Shown one piece after another: positions 34,853 through 44,132 of a stretch of 64,000 nt of DNA. The notes beneath the pieces are model-generated. The model made no database searches, was not told the DNA's origin, and saw only the letters and a list, made by a program, of their open reading frames with translations. The stretch lies in assembly GCF_030506325.1 (NCBI RefSeq), contig NZ_CP120683.1, forward strand, positions 6,142,501 to 6,206,500, read 5' to 3'. A program made the position numbers and the translations under genes. This stretch comes from Tunicatimonas pelagia (GTDB lineage Bacteria; Bacteroidota; Bacteroidia; Cytophagales; Cyclobacteriaceae). Numbering within the stretch: position 1 is the first letter of the stretch; each line of letters opens with the position of its first letter.

Positions 34853-37009
34853 ATGCGAATTACTTCAATTTCTTGCTTTCTAGTATTTATCAGTGTACGC
34901 TTAGTAGTGGCTCAAGAACCGTGGTCGGTAGCTAGTTATCCCGATAAACCGGGCTACCAACAACGGATCGCGCCCCAATTATCAATTATCGCCAATCAAC
35001 CCTTTGGAAAGAAGAGTAAAGCATTCTCTAAGTGTCCTGATACTGGGTTGCCGGTGTACACCTGGGCACTTGAGGGGGAAACTATTGTGTCACCCTACAC
35101 CGGACGAACGTACCAGCAGGGGGAAACCGGGTACTTTGGACCGAAAGAACGTGGCGAAGATGGGCAAATTATCAGGTTTGGTGGTGATCCGTTGAAGCGA
35201 GATCTGCTTCCGGCTACCGCTCGCTTGCTACTGAATCCAAATGATACTTTGGCTAAAGCCTACCTCAGTATCCCGGGTAATCTACAGCAGCAGTACCATT
35301 TTGCTGCCAAAAACTGGGCTCGTTTTTATCCATTGTTAGCCGATAGAATGGGAGAAGATTGGAAGAACGATTTTCAGCAGGCGGTGGCTACCTACGCCGA
35401 GCGGCAGCGTCCTTCCGACGGAGTTCGTCAGTATCCTCCCTTGTCGGTAGCGCACAATCTAGTGGGCGAGCCGGGCAAATTATTGGGCGGAAATAAGCAA
35501 GACGGCGGAACCGAGAACCACAAAACGATGTGGCGTACCTCGGGTTTGCTCTACGCGCAACTTTTTCCGGAAGGAAGTCAAATATCCAGCTACCCGGCTG
35601 CGGAGGCCGAACAGAAAATTACGTTCTTCTTACAGGATTATCTTCGGCGGATGCTGACCACGGGTAACGGTGAGTACGATTCTCAAATCTACTACCCACA
35701 TTCCATTGAGTCCTACCTGAATCTGTACGACTTCTCGCCTAATCCTGAGACCCGAGCGGTAGCTAAACTTACGCTGGATTATTATTTGGCAACGTACGCC
35801 CTTAAGTCGTACGGCGGAGCCATTGCCGGCGTGCAGAAAAGGGGAGGGTACGGTATCAATGGTCCGAGCGAAATGCGTCAATTGTTGCATACTTGGTTTG
35901 GGTCGTCTTCCGGCGGGGATGAACCAAGTAGTGCCAAAGGAATTCTTCACCAAGCAACTTCCACCTACCGTCCTAACCAGGTGATTTGGAACCTGTTCCA
36001 TAAAAATATTGAGACTCCGTTTGAGCTGAAGGTGGCTCGCCCGTCCTACCACATGGATCAGCCCAATACGTTTCAAGAATATTTCTACGGCAGTAAAAAT
36101 TTCGGCTTAGGTAGCGTATATCTAACGAAAGTGGATAATCCCAACCAGCAAATCGTTTGGTCGTTGGTAGCACTAAATGAAGGAAAGCCACTGACATTCG
36201 GTGGGTTGCAGCCCTACCATCGGTCGCCGGGAGGTAACAGTCCGTATACGCAAACCCTTCAGCACCAAAATGCCATACTGGTGGCTTCGGCCCCCACCGA
36301 GGGCGAGCCTAACGACATTGCCTCCAGCCGACAAGGTTCTTTCGCCCGGGAGCCACTGCGATTGATGGACGCACCGAAGGCTGATTCCTTCGGAAGCTTT
36401 CTTCAACAAGCCAAGTACCAGGCAGCTACCTGGCTGTTTGTACCTGAACAAGTGAACCGAGTACAGGAACAAGACGGACGCATTTTTATTGATGTAGGTT
36501 CGGCCTTTGTAGCGGTAAGCCCATTTTCACCGAATTATTACTGGCTGGATGCGAAAGCTAACGATGTGCAAGAAGTCGAAGCGACAGAGAAAAAAGCCAA
36601 ACATCTCTACGACAACCAGGTACTGGTTGTTCCTGGAATGTTTTCGGGCTACGCGCTGGAAGTGGTGGAGAAAAAAGATTATACTGATTTTTCCGAGTTT
36701 ATAAGTAGCGTTATTCAGCAAACCCAAATTCGGGTAAATACGAACCATCAGACGGTACAGTACCAGCCCCTATCGGGTACCAGCTTGGAGATGCGCTATC
36801 AAGCCAACGAATTAAGGTGTACCGGAAGTATTGATGGCAAACCGTTGAAATTTGAGAACTGGACGAGTAACGGGGGCTACGAAAGCCCCTACATAACTAC
36901 CGGCAACGGCAAAATGACCATCACCGATGGTAAAGAAGGTTACTCGGTTGATTACTCCAAGTTTAATCCGGTGTATAAAAAACTAAAGCAGAGCTATTTG
37001 GATGAGTAA
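34853..37009 (+). CDS. Secreted protein of unknown function, possible alpha/alpha-toroid carbohydrate-active enzyme
   Basis: The start is set at ATG 34853, which gives a clean signal peptide (MRITSISCFLVFISVRLVVA); the longer frame begins inside the spacer repeat. The mature protein, about 697 residues, has a helix-rich middle (about 150-390) with aromatic and Tyr/His motifs such as TENHKTMWRTSG and DSQIYYPHSIESYLNLYDF, then a beta-rich C-terminal half. That order (helical toroid, then beta domains) is seen in several polysaccharide lyases and heparinase-like enzymes. I recognise no specific family and cannot assign catalytic residues. It follows the permease array by 76 bases but is probably functionally separate. 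Confidence 0.6.
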   Translation: MRITSISCFLVFISVRLVVAQEPWSVASYPDKPGYQQRIAPQLSIIANQPFGKKSKAFSKCPDTGLPVYTWALEGETIVSPYTGRTYQQGETGYFGPKERGEDGQIIRFGGDPLKRDLLPATARLLLNPNDTLAKAYLSIPGNLQQQYHFAAKNWARFYPLLADRMGEDWKNDFQQAVATYAERQRPSDGVRQYPPLSVAHNLVGEPGKLLGGNKQDGGTENHKTMWRTSGLLYAQLFPEGSQISSYPAAEAEQKITFFLQDYLRRMLTTGNGEYDSQIYYPHSIESYLNLYDFSPNPETRAVAKLTLDYYLATYALKSYGGAIAGVQKRGGYGINGPSEMRQLLHTWFGSSSGGDEPSSAKGILHQATSTYRPNQVIWNLFHKNIETPFELKVARPSYHMDQPNTFQEYFYGSKNFGLGSVYLTKVDNPNQQIVWSLVALNEGKPLTFGGLQPYHRSPGGNSPYTQTLQHQNAILVASAPTEGEPNDIASSRQGSFAREPLRLMDAPKADSFGSFLQQAKYQAATWLFVPEQVNRVQEQDGRIFIDVGSAFVAVSPFSPNYYWLDAKANDVQEVEATEKKAKHLYDNQVLVVPGMFSGYALEVVEKKDYTDFSEFISSVIQQTQIRVNTNHQTVQYQPLSGTSLEMRYQANELRCTGSIDGKPLKFENWTSNGGYESPYITTGNGKMTITDGKEGYSVDYSKFNPVYKKLKQSYLDE

Positions 37010-37099
37010 TGACTGGTGATTAATGCTTAATGCCGTCGTAGCGCAGAACAATGAGCAGTGAAAATCATTATTCGCTAGTCATCATTCATTAATCATCAA
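37010..37099. repeat. Intergenic imperfect palindrome at a convergent junction
   Basis: GATGAGTAATGACTGGTGATTAATG at the plus-strand gene end mirrors CATTATTCGCTAGTCATCATTCATTAATCATC before the convergent gene. Both halves share TGATTAATG/CATTAATCA. It may act as a two-way transcription-end structure; no T-tract is present. Confidence 0.45.
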
Positions 37100-38938
37100 T
37101 CAGTAGTTCCAGAGCGTAAGTCCAACAATGTTCCAGTAGAGTAAATACGCGGCAATAGTACAATGCGCCAGCGATGCTACCAGCGTGAAGTATTTACCCC
37201 ACGGAGTAGCAGACCGGTTCAAGTAGATTGCAATCAACGTTTGAGATAATGCGCCGAAGGAAAGGAGAAAGAATGTCCATCCGCAAATTAAAAATAGAAC
37301 TGCTCCTAAGCTGAACGGTATAAAAGGGTCGTACAATAAAGTCACCGAAACGACCATGCCTACGAAGGAACCGAAGGCTAGAAGTATTAGTAGCTGAAGA
37401 CGGGAGTGATCTTTCTTTCCTTTAATCAGTTTGACAATTACTCTTATTGTAATTGTTACCGCAGCTATCATCATGATAAGTAGACTTGATGCTATCGCGT
37501 AAAACTGAAAGTACCCCCACCCAACGGGAATCTGCCGATAGGCCGTACTTTCCAACCATTGCCAATTTCCGTCGGTGTCTTCTACAAAAGCTGAAGTTGC
37601 TATTGGCTCATGAGGCTTTCTGAATTGAGTATTGCTTACCGGTACTAGTTCCTGATGTCTACCAAACATACCTCGTTGGTACCACTGTCCATTTTTTTGC
37701 TCAATAAACTGTAGATCGACTAATCGTACGGCAAAGTCAGTGATGCTCATAGTAGAAGTGATCGGTTGGTAGCAGCCCGCTAAAGAAGAAGGTGAGGAAA
37801 TGGAGGGAGTATCGCTGAAACTATTCTTTGAACTTGTTGGTGGAAGAGCGTAGGATAGAAGGGCTTCTTTTACTGCTCTTAGGGCTGCTTGACCGTCTCG
37901 ATGATTAATCAGAATAATGTAGCCAATGTTTAGCTCTCTCGAATAGCCAAATTCCGATAAGAATCCGCCGTAGCTACCATCGTGACCGTAGAAAAGGTGG
38001 CCTTGCTCTATCTCGCCCCGTAGCCCTTTTCCGTAACCGTACTGAACTCCAGCTTGGGCGAGTAAAGATGTTTCCGGAGTTTCCATGCTGCTTACCGAAG
38101 CAGGACTTATAATCTGGTGACCGTTGACTTCTCCTTCGTTGAGAAATAGCTGAACTAACGTTGCCATATCTTGGGTAGAAGCTACGATGCCTCCGGCGGA
38201 CCACTGCGGAAGATCGGGATACGGCTCTTCCACCAGTCCGCTGGTGTACCCTTTAGATACGAAAGGTAAAGTTTCATTAGATACTCGATAGCTAGCTCGA
38301 TCCATTTTTAGCGGTGCAAAGATGTTTTCTTCAACAAACTTTTCGTAAGATTGCTCCATCGCAGTAGCAATGCCGTAAGCGGCGACCATAGCTCCCAAAT
38401 TGTTGTACGCAAAGTACGAACCTGGTTTCCAGCGAGTAACTAATGATGGTTTACTCTTTTCCATAACTGCGCCAAGTGGGGTGCTGGAATTAGCCTGAGA
38501 GAATAAGCTGAAGTGTGCTTCATCGAAACCCGAAGTATGCTCCAACAAATGGATCAACCGGACGGGATGAGTATTTTCCCAATGGTTATCAAAATCCAAC
38601 GAGGGGATAATATTTATAAATGGCTGGTGAATGTCTAGCATTCCTTTCTCCTGAGCTATCATAGCAGCTAAAGAAAGAAAAGTCTTAGCAATAGAGCCAA
38701 TACCGAACAGTGTCTGCTCATTCACCAACGTGCTATTCTCAACATCAGATAGCCCTAGGTTACCCATCCAGATAATACTATCTTTTGCCACTAAGGCTAC
38801 GCCTGCTCCCGGCACTTCATGCGCTTCAAGAATCTTTAGAACAACCGAGTCAAGATTAGTGAATTTCGTTGATTGAGCAGTGGTTTGGTTTTGAAAAAAG
38901 GACAATACGATAGCAACTATGAAAATGATCTTTTTCAT
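37100..38938 (-). CDS. Serine hydrolase (beta-lactamase/PBP4*-like) with C-terminal membrane helices
   Basis: A 612-residue exported protein with a signal peptide (1-21). The class C beta-lactamase-type domain (about 27-370) has the nucleophile motif Ser82-Ile-Ala-Lys85, a YNN motif in SYFAYNNLGAM as the second element, and HDGSYGG in place of KTG. This is the pattern of periplasmic esterases and D-aminopeptidase-like proteins rather than antibiotic-hydrolysing beta-lactamases. After a linker, four membrane helices (about 470-612) anchor it. Substrate is unknown. It is followed by the XRE/DUF2975 pair upstream on the same strand, but with a 54-base gap that may hold its own promoter. Confidence 0.82.
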   Translation of the reverse strand: MKKIIFIVAIVLSFFQNQTTAQSTKFTNLDSVVLKILEAHEVPGAGVALVAKDSIIWMGNLGLSDVENSTLVNEQTLFGIGSIAKTFLSLAAMIAQEKGMLDIHQPFINIIPSLDFDNHWENTHPVRLIHLLEHTSGFDEAHFSLFSQANSSTPLGAVMEKSKPSLVTRWKPGSYFAYNNLGAMVAAYGIATAMEQSYEKFVEENIFAPLKMDRASYRVSNETLPFVSKGYTSGLVEEPYPDLPQWSAGGIVASTQDMATLVQLFLNEGEVNGHQIISPASVSSMETPETSLLAQAGVQYGYGKGLRGEIEQGHLFYGHDGSYGGFLSEFGYSRELNIGYIILINHRDGQAALRAVKEALLSYALPPTSSKNSFSDTPSISSPSSLAGCYQPITSTMSITDFAVRLVDLQFIEQKNGQWYQRGMFGRHQELVPVSNTQFRKPHEPIATSAFVEDTDGNWQWLESTAYRQIPVGWGYFQFYAIASSLLIMMIAAVTITIRVIVKLIKGKKDHSRLQLLILLAFGSFVGMVVSVTLLYDPFIPFSLGAVLFLICGWTFFLLSFGALSQTLIAIYLNRSATPWGKYFTLVASLAHCTIAAYLLYWNIVGLTLWNY

Positions 38939-38992
38939 GGTGAGTTGATTTTGAGAGATAAAAAATACTGGGCAGCGAAGCGATGCGGAAAT

Positions 38993-39199
38993 TTAAGGTT
39001 CTTCGTAGTCGAGAATATCGCCCGGTTTACAGTCTAGGGCTTGGCAGATAGCTTCTAATGTGTTGAAGCGCACGCCTTTTACTTTGCCTTTTTTCAGCAG
39101 CGATAAATTAGTCATAGAAACCCCTACCTTTTCGGAAAGCTCAGTTAGCGACATTTTTTTCTTCGCCATTGCAACATCAAGATTGACAATAATCGGCAT
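38993..39199 (-). CDS. Short XRE-family (YozG-like) transcriptional regulator
   Basis: A 68-residue Cro/C1-type helix-turn-helix protein. Helices 2 and 3 lie in LTELSEKVGVSMTNLSLLKKG (about 18-38), and the LEAICQALDCKPGDILDY ending is typical of the small YozG-like group. It begins two bases after the DUF2975 stop codon and so is cotranscribed with it. This pair is common in Firmicutes and Bacteroidota; the regulator most likely controls its own operon through the palindrome at 39931-39959. Confidence 0.88.
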   Translation of the reverse strand: MPIIVNLDVAMAKKKMSLTELSEKVGVSMTNLSLLKKGKVKGVRFNTLEAICQALDCKPGDILDYEEP

Positions 39200-39201
39200 A
39201 A

Positions 39202-39876
39202 CTATACAATAGATTCGTTATCAAGCTTAATGAGTACGCCCACCCGAAACACTTCGGCAATAATTAGTAGTATCAATCCAGTAAGGAGTGCTTGCCAGTT
39301 GGTATCGAAACTCAACCATATTTGATTAGAAGATAAGTTAGCTGAAAAAGTGTCAAACAGATTGGCATATTCCTTTCCCTCTACCTCAATAGTAGTAGCG
39401 ATGTAGCCTCGATAAGTCAGGCTTTTGATTAAGCTGTAGGGCGTAGCTAAAATTACTAGTAACGCAATGTTTCTCAGCCGATGGGCATTTTCAGTAGTAA
39501 AGATGCGCTGGTGCTGAAGCGAAGAAAGAATCCTGATTAATAACCAAGTTACCCCAATCGTTATGGCGAAGCCGAGAGCTATTTCCAGAAATTTGAGTAA
39601 GTAGTAGTCTACACTTTCTGAGGAGAACTGGATGCTACCTTGATTGATGGTAACAGCAACATCGCTTAGGTGCGGATGGATACTGCTAGTACGAAGGTCA
39701 GTTACGGCAGCGCCTACTTCAACGGGCCAGGCTGATAGAAGGGTATCCTCTGATGAGATTATGGTTGTTGCGAAGATAATCAGCACCATTGCCGCCATAA
39801 GAATTTCTAGAATCAATGCGAAGATTACTAATCCTCTCAGCGTACTAATTAGCTTTTTATGACGAACGTATTGCAT
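39202..39876 (-). CDS. DUF2975 membrane protein
   Basis: A 224-residue protein with four membrane helices: about 12-38, 88-112, 128-150 and 190-212. The long extracytoplasmic loop after helix 1 (about 40-85) and the LGFAITIGVTWLLIRILSS helix match the DUF2975 family, which is regularly encoded next to a YozG-like XRE regulator. The function is not established; a signal-sensing membrane partner of the regulator is a reasonable guess. The start at 39876 lies about 55 bases from a strong palindrome that probably is the operon operator. Confidence 0.82.
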   Translation of the reverse strand: MQYVRHKKLISTLRGLVIFALILEILMAAMVLIIFATTIISSEDTLLSAWPVEVGAAVTDLRTSSIHPHLSDVAVTINQGSIQFSSESVDYYLLKFLEIALGFAITIGVTWLLIRILSSLQHQRIFTTENAHRLRNIALLVILATPYSLIKSLTYRGYIATTIEVEGKEYANLFDTFSANLSSNQIWLSFDTNWQALLTGLILLIIAEVFRVGVLIKLDNESIV

Positions 39877-39920
39877 AGCGAATATTCATTTGTTTTTACA
39901 AACGTAAGCACAATACTCTA

Positions 39921-39959
39921 GTAAAACAATTAATTTTTTATGTTTTACATAAAAAATTA
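39921..39959. promoter_or_regulatory. Overlapping palindromes, probable operator of the DUF2975-XRE operon
   Basis: TAATTTTTTATG (39931-39942) and CATAAAAAATTA (39948-39959) form a perfect 12-base inverted repeat with a five-base centre. A second inverted pair, GTAAAACA (39921-39928) and TGTTTTAC (39941-39948), overlaps it, and ACAAAACAT follows just beyond. The position upstream of an XRE operon suggests autoregulation. Confidence 0.55.
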
Positions 39960-40022
39960 TTTACAAAACATGAAATAATGAACTGGATCTTAGATTCAAC
40001 AATCCGCGCCGATTTCTACTCA

Positions 40023-41735
<1,713 letters not shown>

Positions 41736-41861
41736 AGTTTTGCTAGAGTGAAGCGAGTAAATTAAGATTAATCACCCTTATTTCTTCACAATCTGGTAAA
41801 AAATCCGTTTTAGCTAATGCGGGGTTAGCGTAGAGCACGTAAGCTAAGCCAGGGTTTTCGG

Positions 41862-41892
41862 TTGTAAAGCCTCTGATTATCTGTTATCTTTA
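41862..41892 (+). promoter_or_regulatory. Putative promoter of the CarboxypepD_reg-like gene
   Basis: TTG at 41862-41864 and TATCTTTA at 41885-41892 are separated by 20 bases, matching the Bacteroidota -33/-7 arrangement (TAnnTTTG with one mismatch). The ATG follows at 41913. Confidence 0.4.
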
Positions 41893-41912
41893 GAGTACAA
41901 TAGGCGTGTATT

Positions 41913-42800
41913 ATGGGGGAAGTGGTACAAAATTTTTATTGGTTCAGCCGAACGACAGTACTCTTTTTACTGATGGTGGCCCCTCAGCTTTTATCGGCTC
42001 AAGATCAAACTCAGGTCTTTATTCAGGGGCAGGTAGTGGGAGGCGATAGCCTGGCCCCCTTGCCTTACGTGCATATTCGTGGTCAGGATGGTAGAACCGG
42101 CACGGCTACCGATAGTGAAGGTTTTTTCGGTGTGAATGTGCTTCAGCAAGATACCATTATGTTCAGTAGCGTTGGCTACAAACCCTACTTCTTAGTTCCG
42201 GCCGACAGCTCGGTTGAACGTTTAGAGCGACTAAGGATTGTGATGATTCCTCACGTGGGAGAGTTACGGGAGATTACCATAAAAGCGTACGATAATATTG
42301 AACAATTTATTCGCCGGGAGGATGAACCTTTCTCTATGAAGCGCCCTAAGGGTGAACCTTTGTTTGAACGGAAAGACCCGAAAGAGGTAGCCGCTGTCCG
42401 ACTTGCGACAGGAGCGAATGGGGCGGTATTAGAAGGGGGGATTACCGCTTTTGCTAATTTGTTCAATAGTCAGCATCAACAGAGAAAGAAGCTGAAGGAA
42501 ATTATGGCAATGAAGGAGAGTGAAGCCCGTCAGCAGCGAATACAAGAGATGATGATCGAGCGGTATCAGGAGATGCTGGTGTTAGCCGATAATAATCTGA
42601 GTGAGATTGATATTCAACGGTTTACCCAGGAATATATGCCCCCTTCTTCGGTAATGCTATATCAGGATGATTACACCGTTATGCTCGGTATTCTACAAAA
42701 TATGGGTAGTTTTGAGACCGAAGCTGAGCGGCAATTAGCGGTTCAGGAACTACTGAAAAACAAAGTGTTTGAGGGAGATATATCAACCACTCGCCAATAA
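41913..42800 (+). CDS. Secreted CarboxypepD_reg-like domain protein
   Basis: A 295-residue exported protein (signal about 10-29, ending LLSAQ). Residues about 36-110 form a carboxypeptidase-regulatory-like beta-sandwich: VFIQGQVVGGDSLAPLPYVHI, TATDSEGFFGVNV, DTIMFSSVGYKP. The remainder is helical and charged. Such proteins are common and poorly characterised in Bacteroidota; the domain resembles the N-terminal extension of TonB-dependent receptors, but no plug or barrel follows here. It is convergent with the LacI gene, with only four bases between the stop codons. Confidence 0.75.
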   Translation: MGEVVQNFYWFSRTTVLFLLMVAPQLLSAQDQTQVFIQGQVVGGDSLAPLPYVHIRGQDGRTGTATDSEGFFGVNVLQQDTIMFSSVGYKPYFLVPADSSVERLERLRIVMIPHVGELREITIKAYDNIEQFIRREDEPFSMKRPKGEPLFERKDPKEVAAVRLATGANGAVLEGGITAFANLFNSQHQQRKKLKEIMAMKESEARQQRIQEMMIERYQEMLVLADNNLSEIDIQRFTQEYMPPSSVMLYQDDYTVMLGILQNMGSFETEAERQLAVQELLKNKVFEGDISTTRQ

Positions 42801-42804
42801 AAAA

Positions 42805-43827
42805 TCACTCTCTAAGAGATGAAGCTCGTTTGATAAGATGGTGTTTTATCACAATAGTGTTTTGTTCATCTTGACTCTCGTTATTAAGCTGACGAATTAG
42901 GGTTCGAGCAGCAATCTCACCCATTTCTTGTCCCGGATAGTGAATAGTGCTCAGTGCTGGTTCTACTACCCTGGATAGTAAATCATTGTTAAACCCGACT
43001 ACTGCAATCTGTTGCGGCACCTTAATATCCGCTCTTTGTAGTTCGCTTATGATAGCTGCCGCTTGGGTATCGCTAACGCAAAAAAGCCCATCAGGCAACG
43101 TGTCCATCGCCAGAATATCTTGAGCAGTATTGCCCGGATTTACATCGCGCAGGTCGGGGAAAAGCACTAACGATGGGTCATAATCCAAGCCAAAATCTTG
43201 CAGTGCCTGCTTATATCCCGAATGACGACCCTCATAAACACTAGACCGTAGATTTCCCGCCACGTGCACCACTCGTCGACATCCCTGCTCAAGCAGGTGC
43301 TGAGTAGCACTGTAGCCTGCCTGAAAGTTATCAATGGTAATGCAAGTGCAGTTGGGGGCTTCAATCACGCGGTCGTAGAAAATTAGGGGGATTTCTTTTT
43401 GTAGTATAAACTGAAAATGTTCAATGTCTTCAGTATCACTAGCCAAAGAAACCAATAAGCCATCTACCCGACTGTTAAACATCGTATCTACATTCGACCG
43501 CTCTTTTCTAACCGACTCCAACGACTGACTGATAATGAGGTTGTAACCCGACTGGTTAGCTATTTTTTCAATACCAGCAATGACGGTAGAAGTAAAGTAG
43601 CTATTCAGGTGAGGAACAATAACTCCGATAGTGTTCGTTTTCTGTTTACGAAGGTTACTAGCGAAAATATTTTGTTGATAGCCCATCCGGCGAGCCGTCT
43701 CGTGAATTTTTTCCCGGGTTTGCTTCTTAATTGCCGGGTGATCGTTTAATCCCCGACTTACGGTAGCTGCTGAAATTTGCAGTTCCTTCGCAATGTCATA
43801 TATGGTAATATCTTTAGAGTTCTTCAT
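42805..43827 (-). CDS. LacI-family transcriptional regulator
   Basis: The start is set at 43827 (MKNSKDITIYDIAKEL), four codons inside the longest frame. The 340-residue protein has the LacI helix-turn-helix (about 7-27, TIYDIAKELQISAATVSRGLN), the hinge helix ASNLRKQKTNTIGVIVP, and a periplasmic-binding-protein-like sensor domain to the end. Such regulators repress sugar operons and release DNA on binding a sugar or sugar acid. A LacI-type palindrome lies 94 bases upstream in the divergent region and another at 47719, supporting control of the neighbouring sugar-acid genes and of itself. Confidence 0.93.
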   Translation of the reverse strand: MKNSKDITIYDIAKELQISAATVSRGLNDHPAIKKQTREKIHETARRMGYQQNIFASNLRKQKTNTIGVIVPHLNSYFTSTVIAGIEKIANQSGYNLIISQSLESVRKERSNVDTMFNSRVDGLLVSLASDTEDIEHFQFILQKEIPLIFYDRVIEAPNCTCITIDNFQAGYSATQHLLEQGCRRVVHVAGNLRSSVYEGRHSGYKQALQDFGLDYDPSLVLFPDLRDVNPGNTAQDILAMDTLPDGLFCVSDTQAAAIISELQRADIKVPQQIAVVGFNNDLLSRVVEPALSTIHYPGQEMGEIAARTLIRQLNNESQDEQNTIVIKHHLIKRASSLRE

Positions 43828-43920
43828 TCCCCGAAGCAAGAAAGTTGTCGATCAGAAAGCAGTTTTAACAGATAATTGCAAACCCAATATATGTACGAAT
43901 AATAGGAAATTTTATTATTT

Positions 43921-43934
43921 TGCAATCGGTTACG
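43921..43934. promoter_or_regulatory. LacI-type operator TGCAATCGGTTACG
   Basis: The sequence fits the LacI-family consensus TGnAAnCGnTTnCA at nine of ten fixed positions. It lies in the divergent region between the LacI gene and the DUF6807-ThuA gene. The related site at 47719 shares the core AATCGGTT. Proposed autoregulatory and operon operator. Confidence 0.55.
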
Positions 43935-44132
43935 TATAATGATATATCTTAGGCGTTAAACTAACTATACAAAAATAACAAAATTAAGCTCGGTTATAAA
44001 TTCTGCAAATGGCTATTTTATGCAGTGCTTTAAGGAGTATCAGCTCCTTAGCTATTTGAGAATCATTTAGTAACAGACAGTCGGCTTTCTCATCATTGAA
44101 TTTACGTTAAGCAACCACCTAAATCAGTATTT

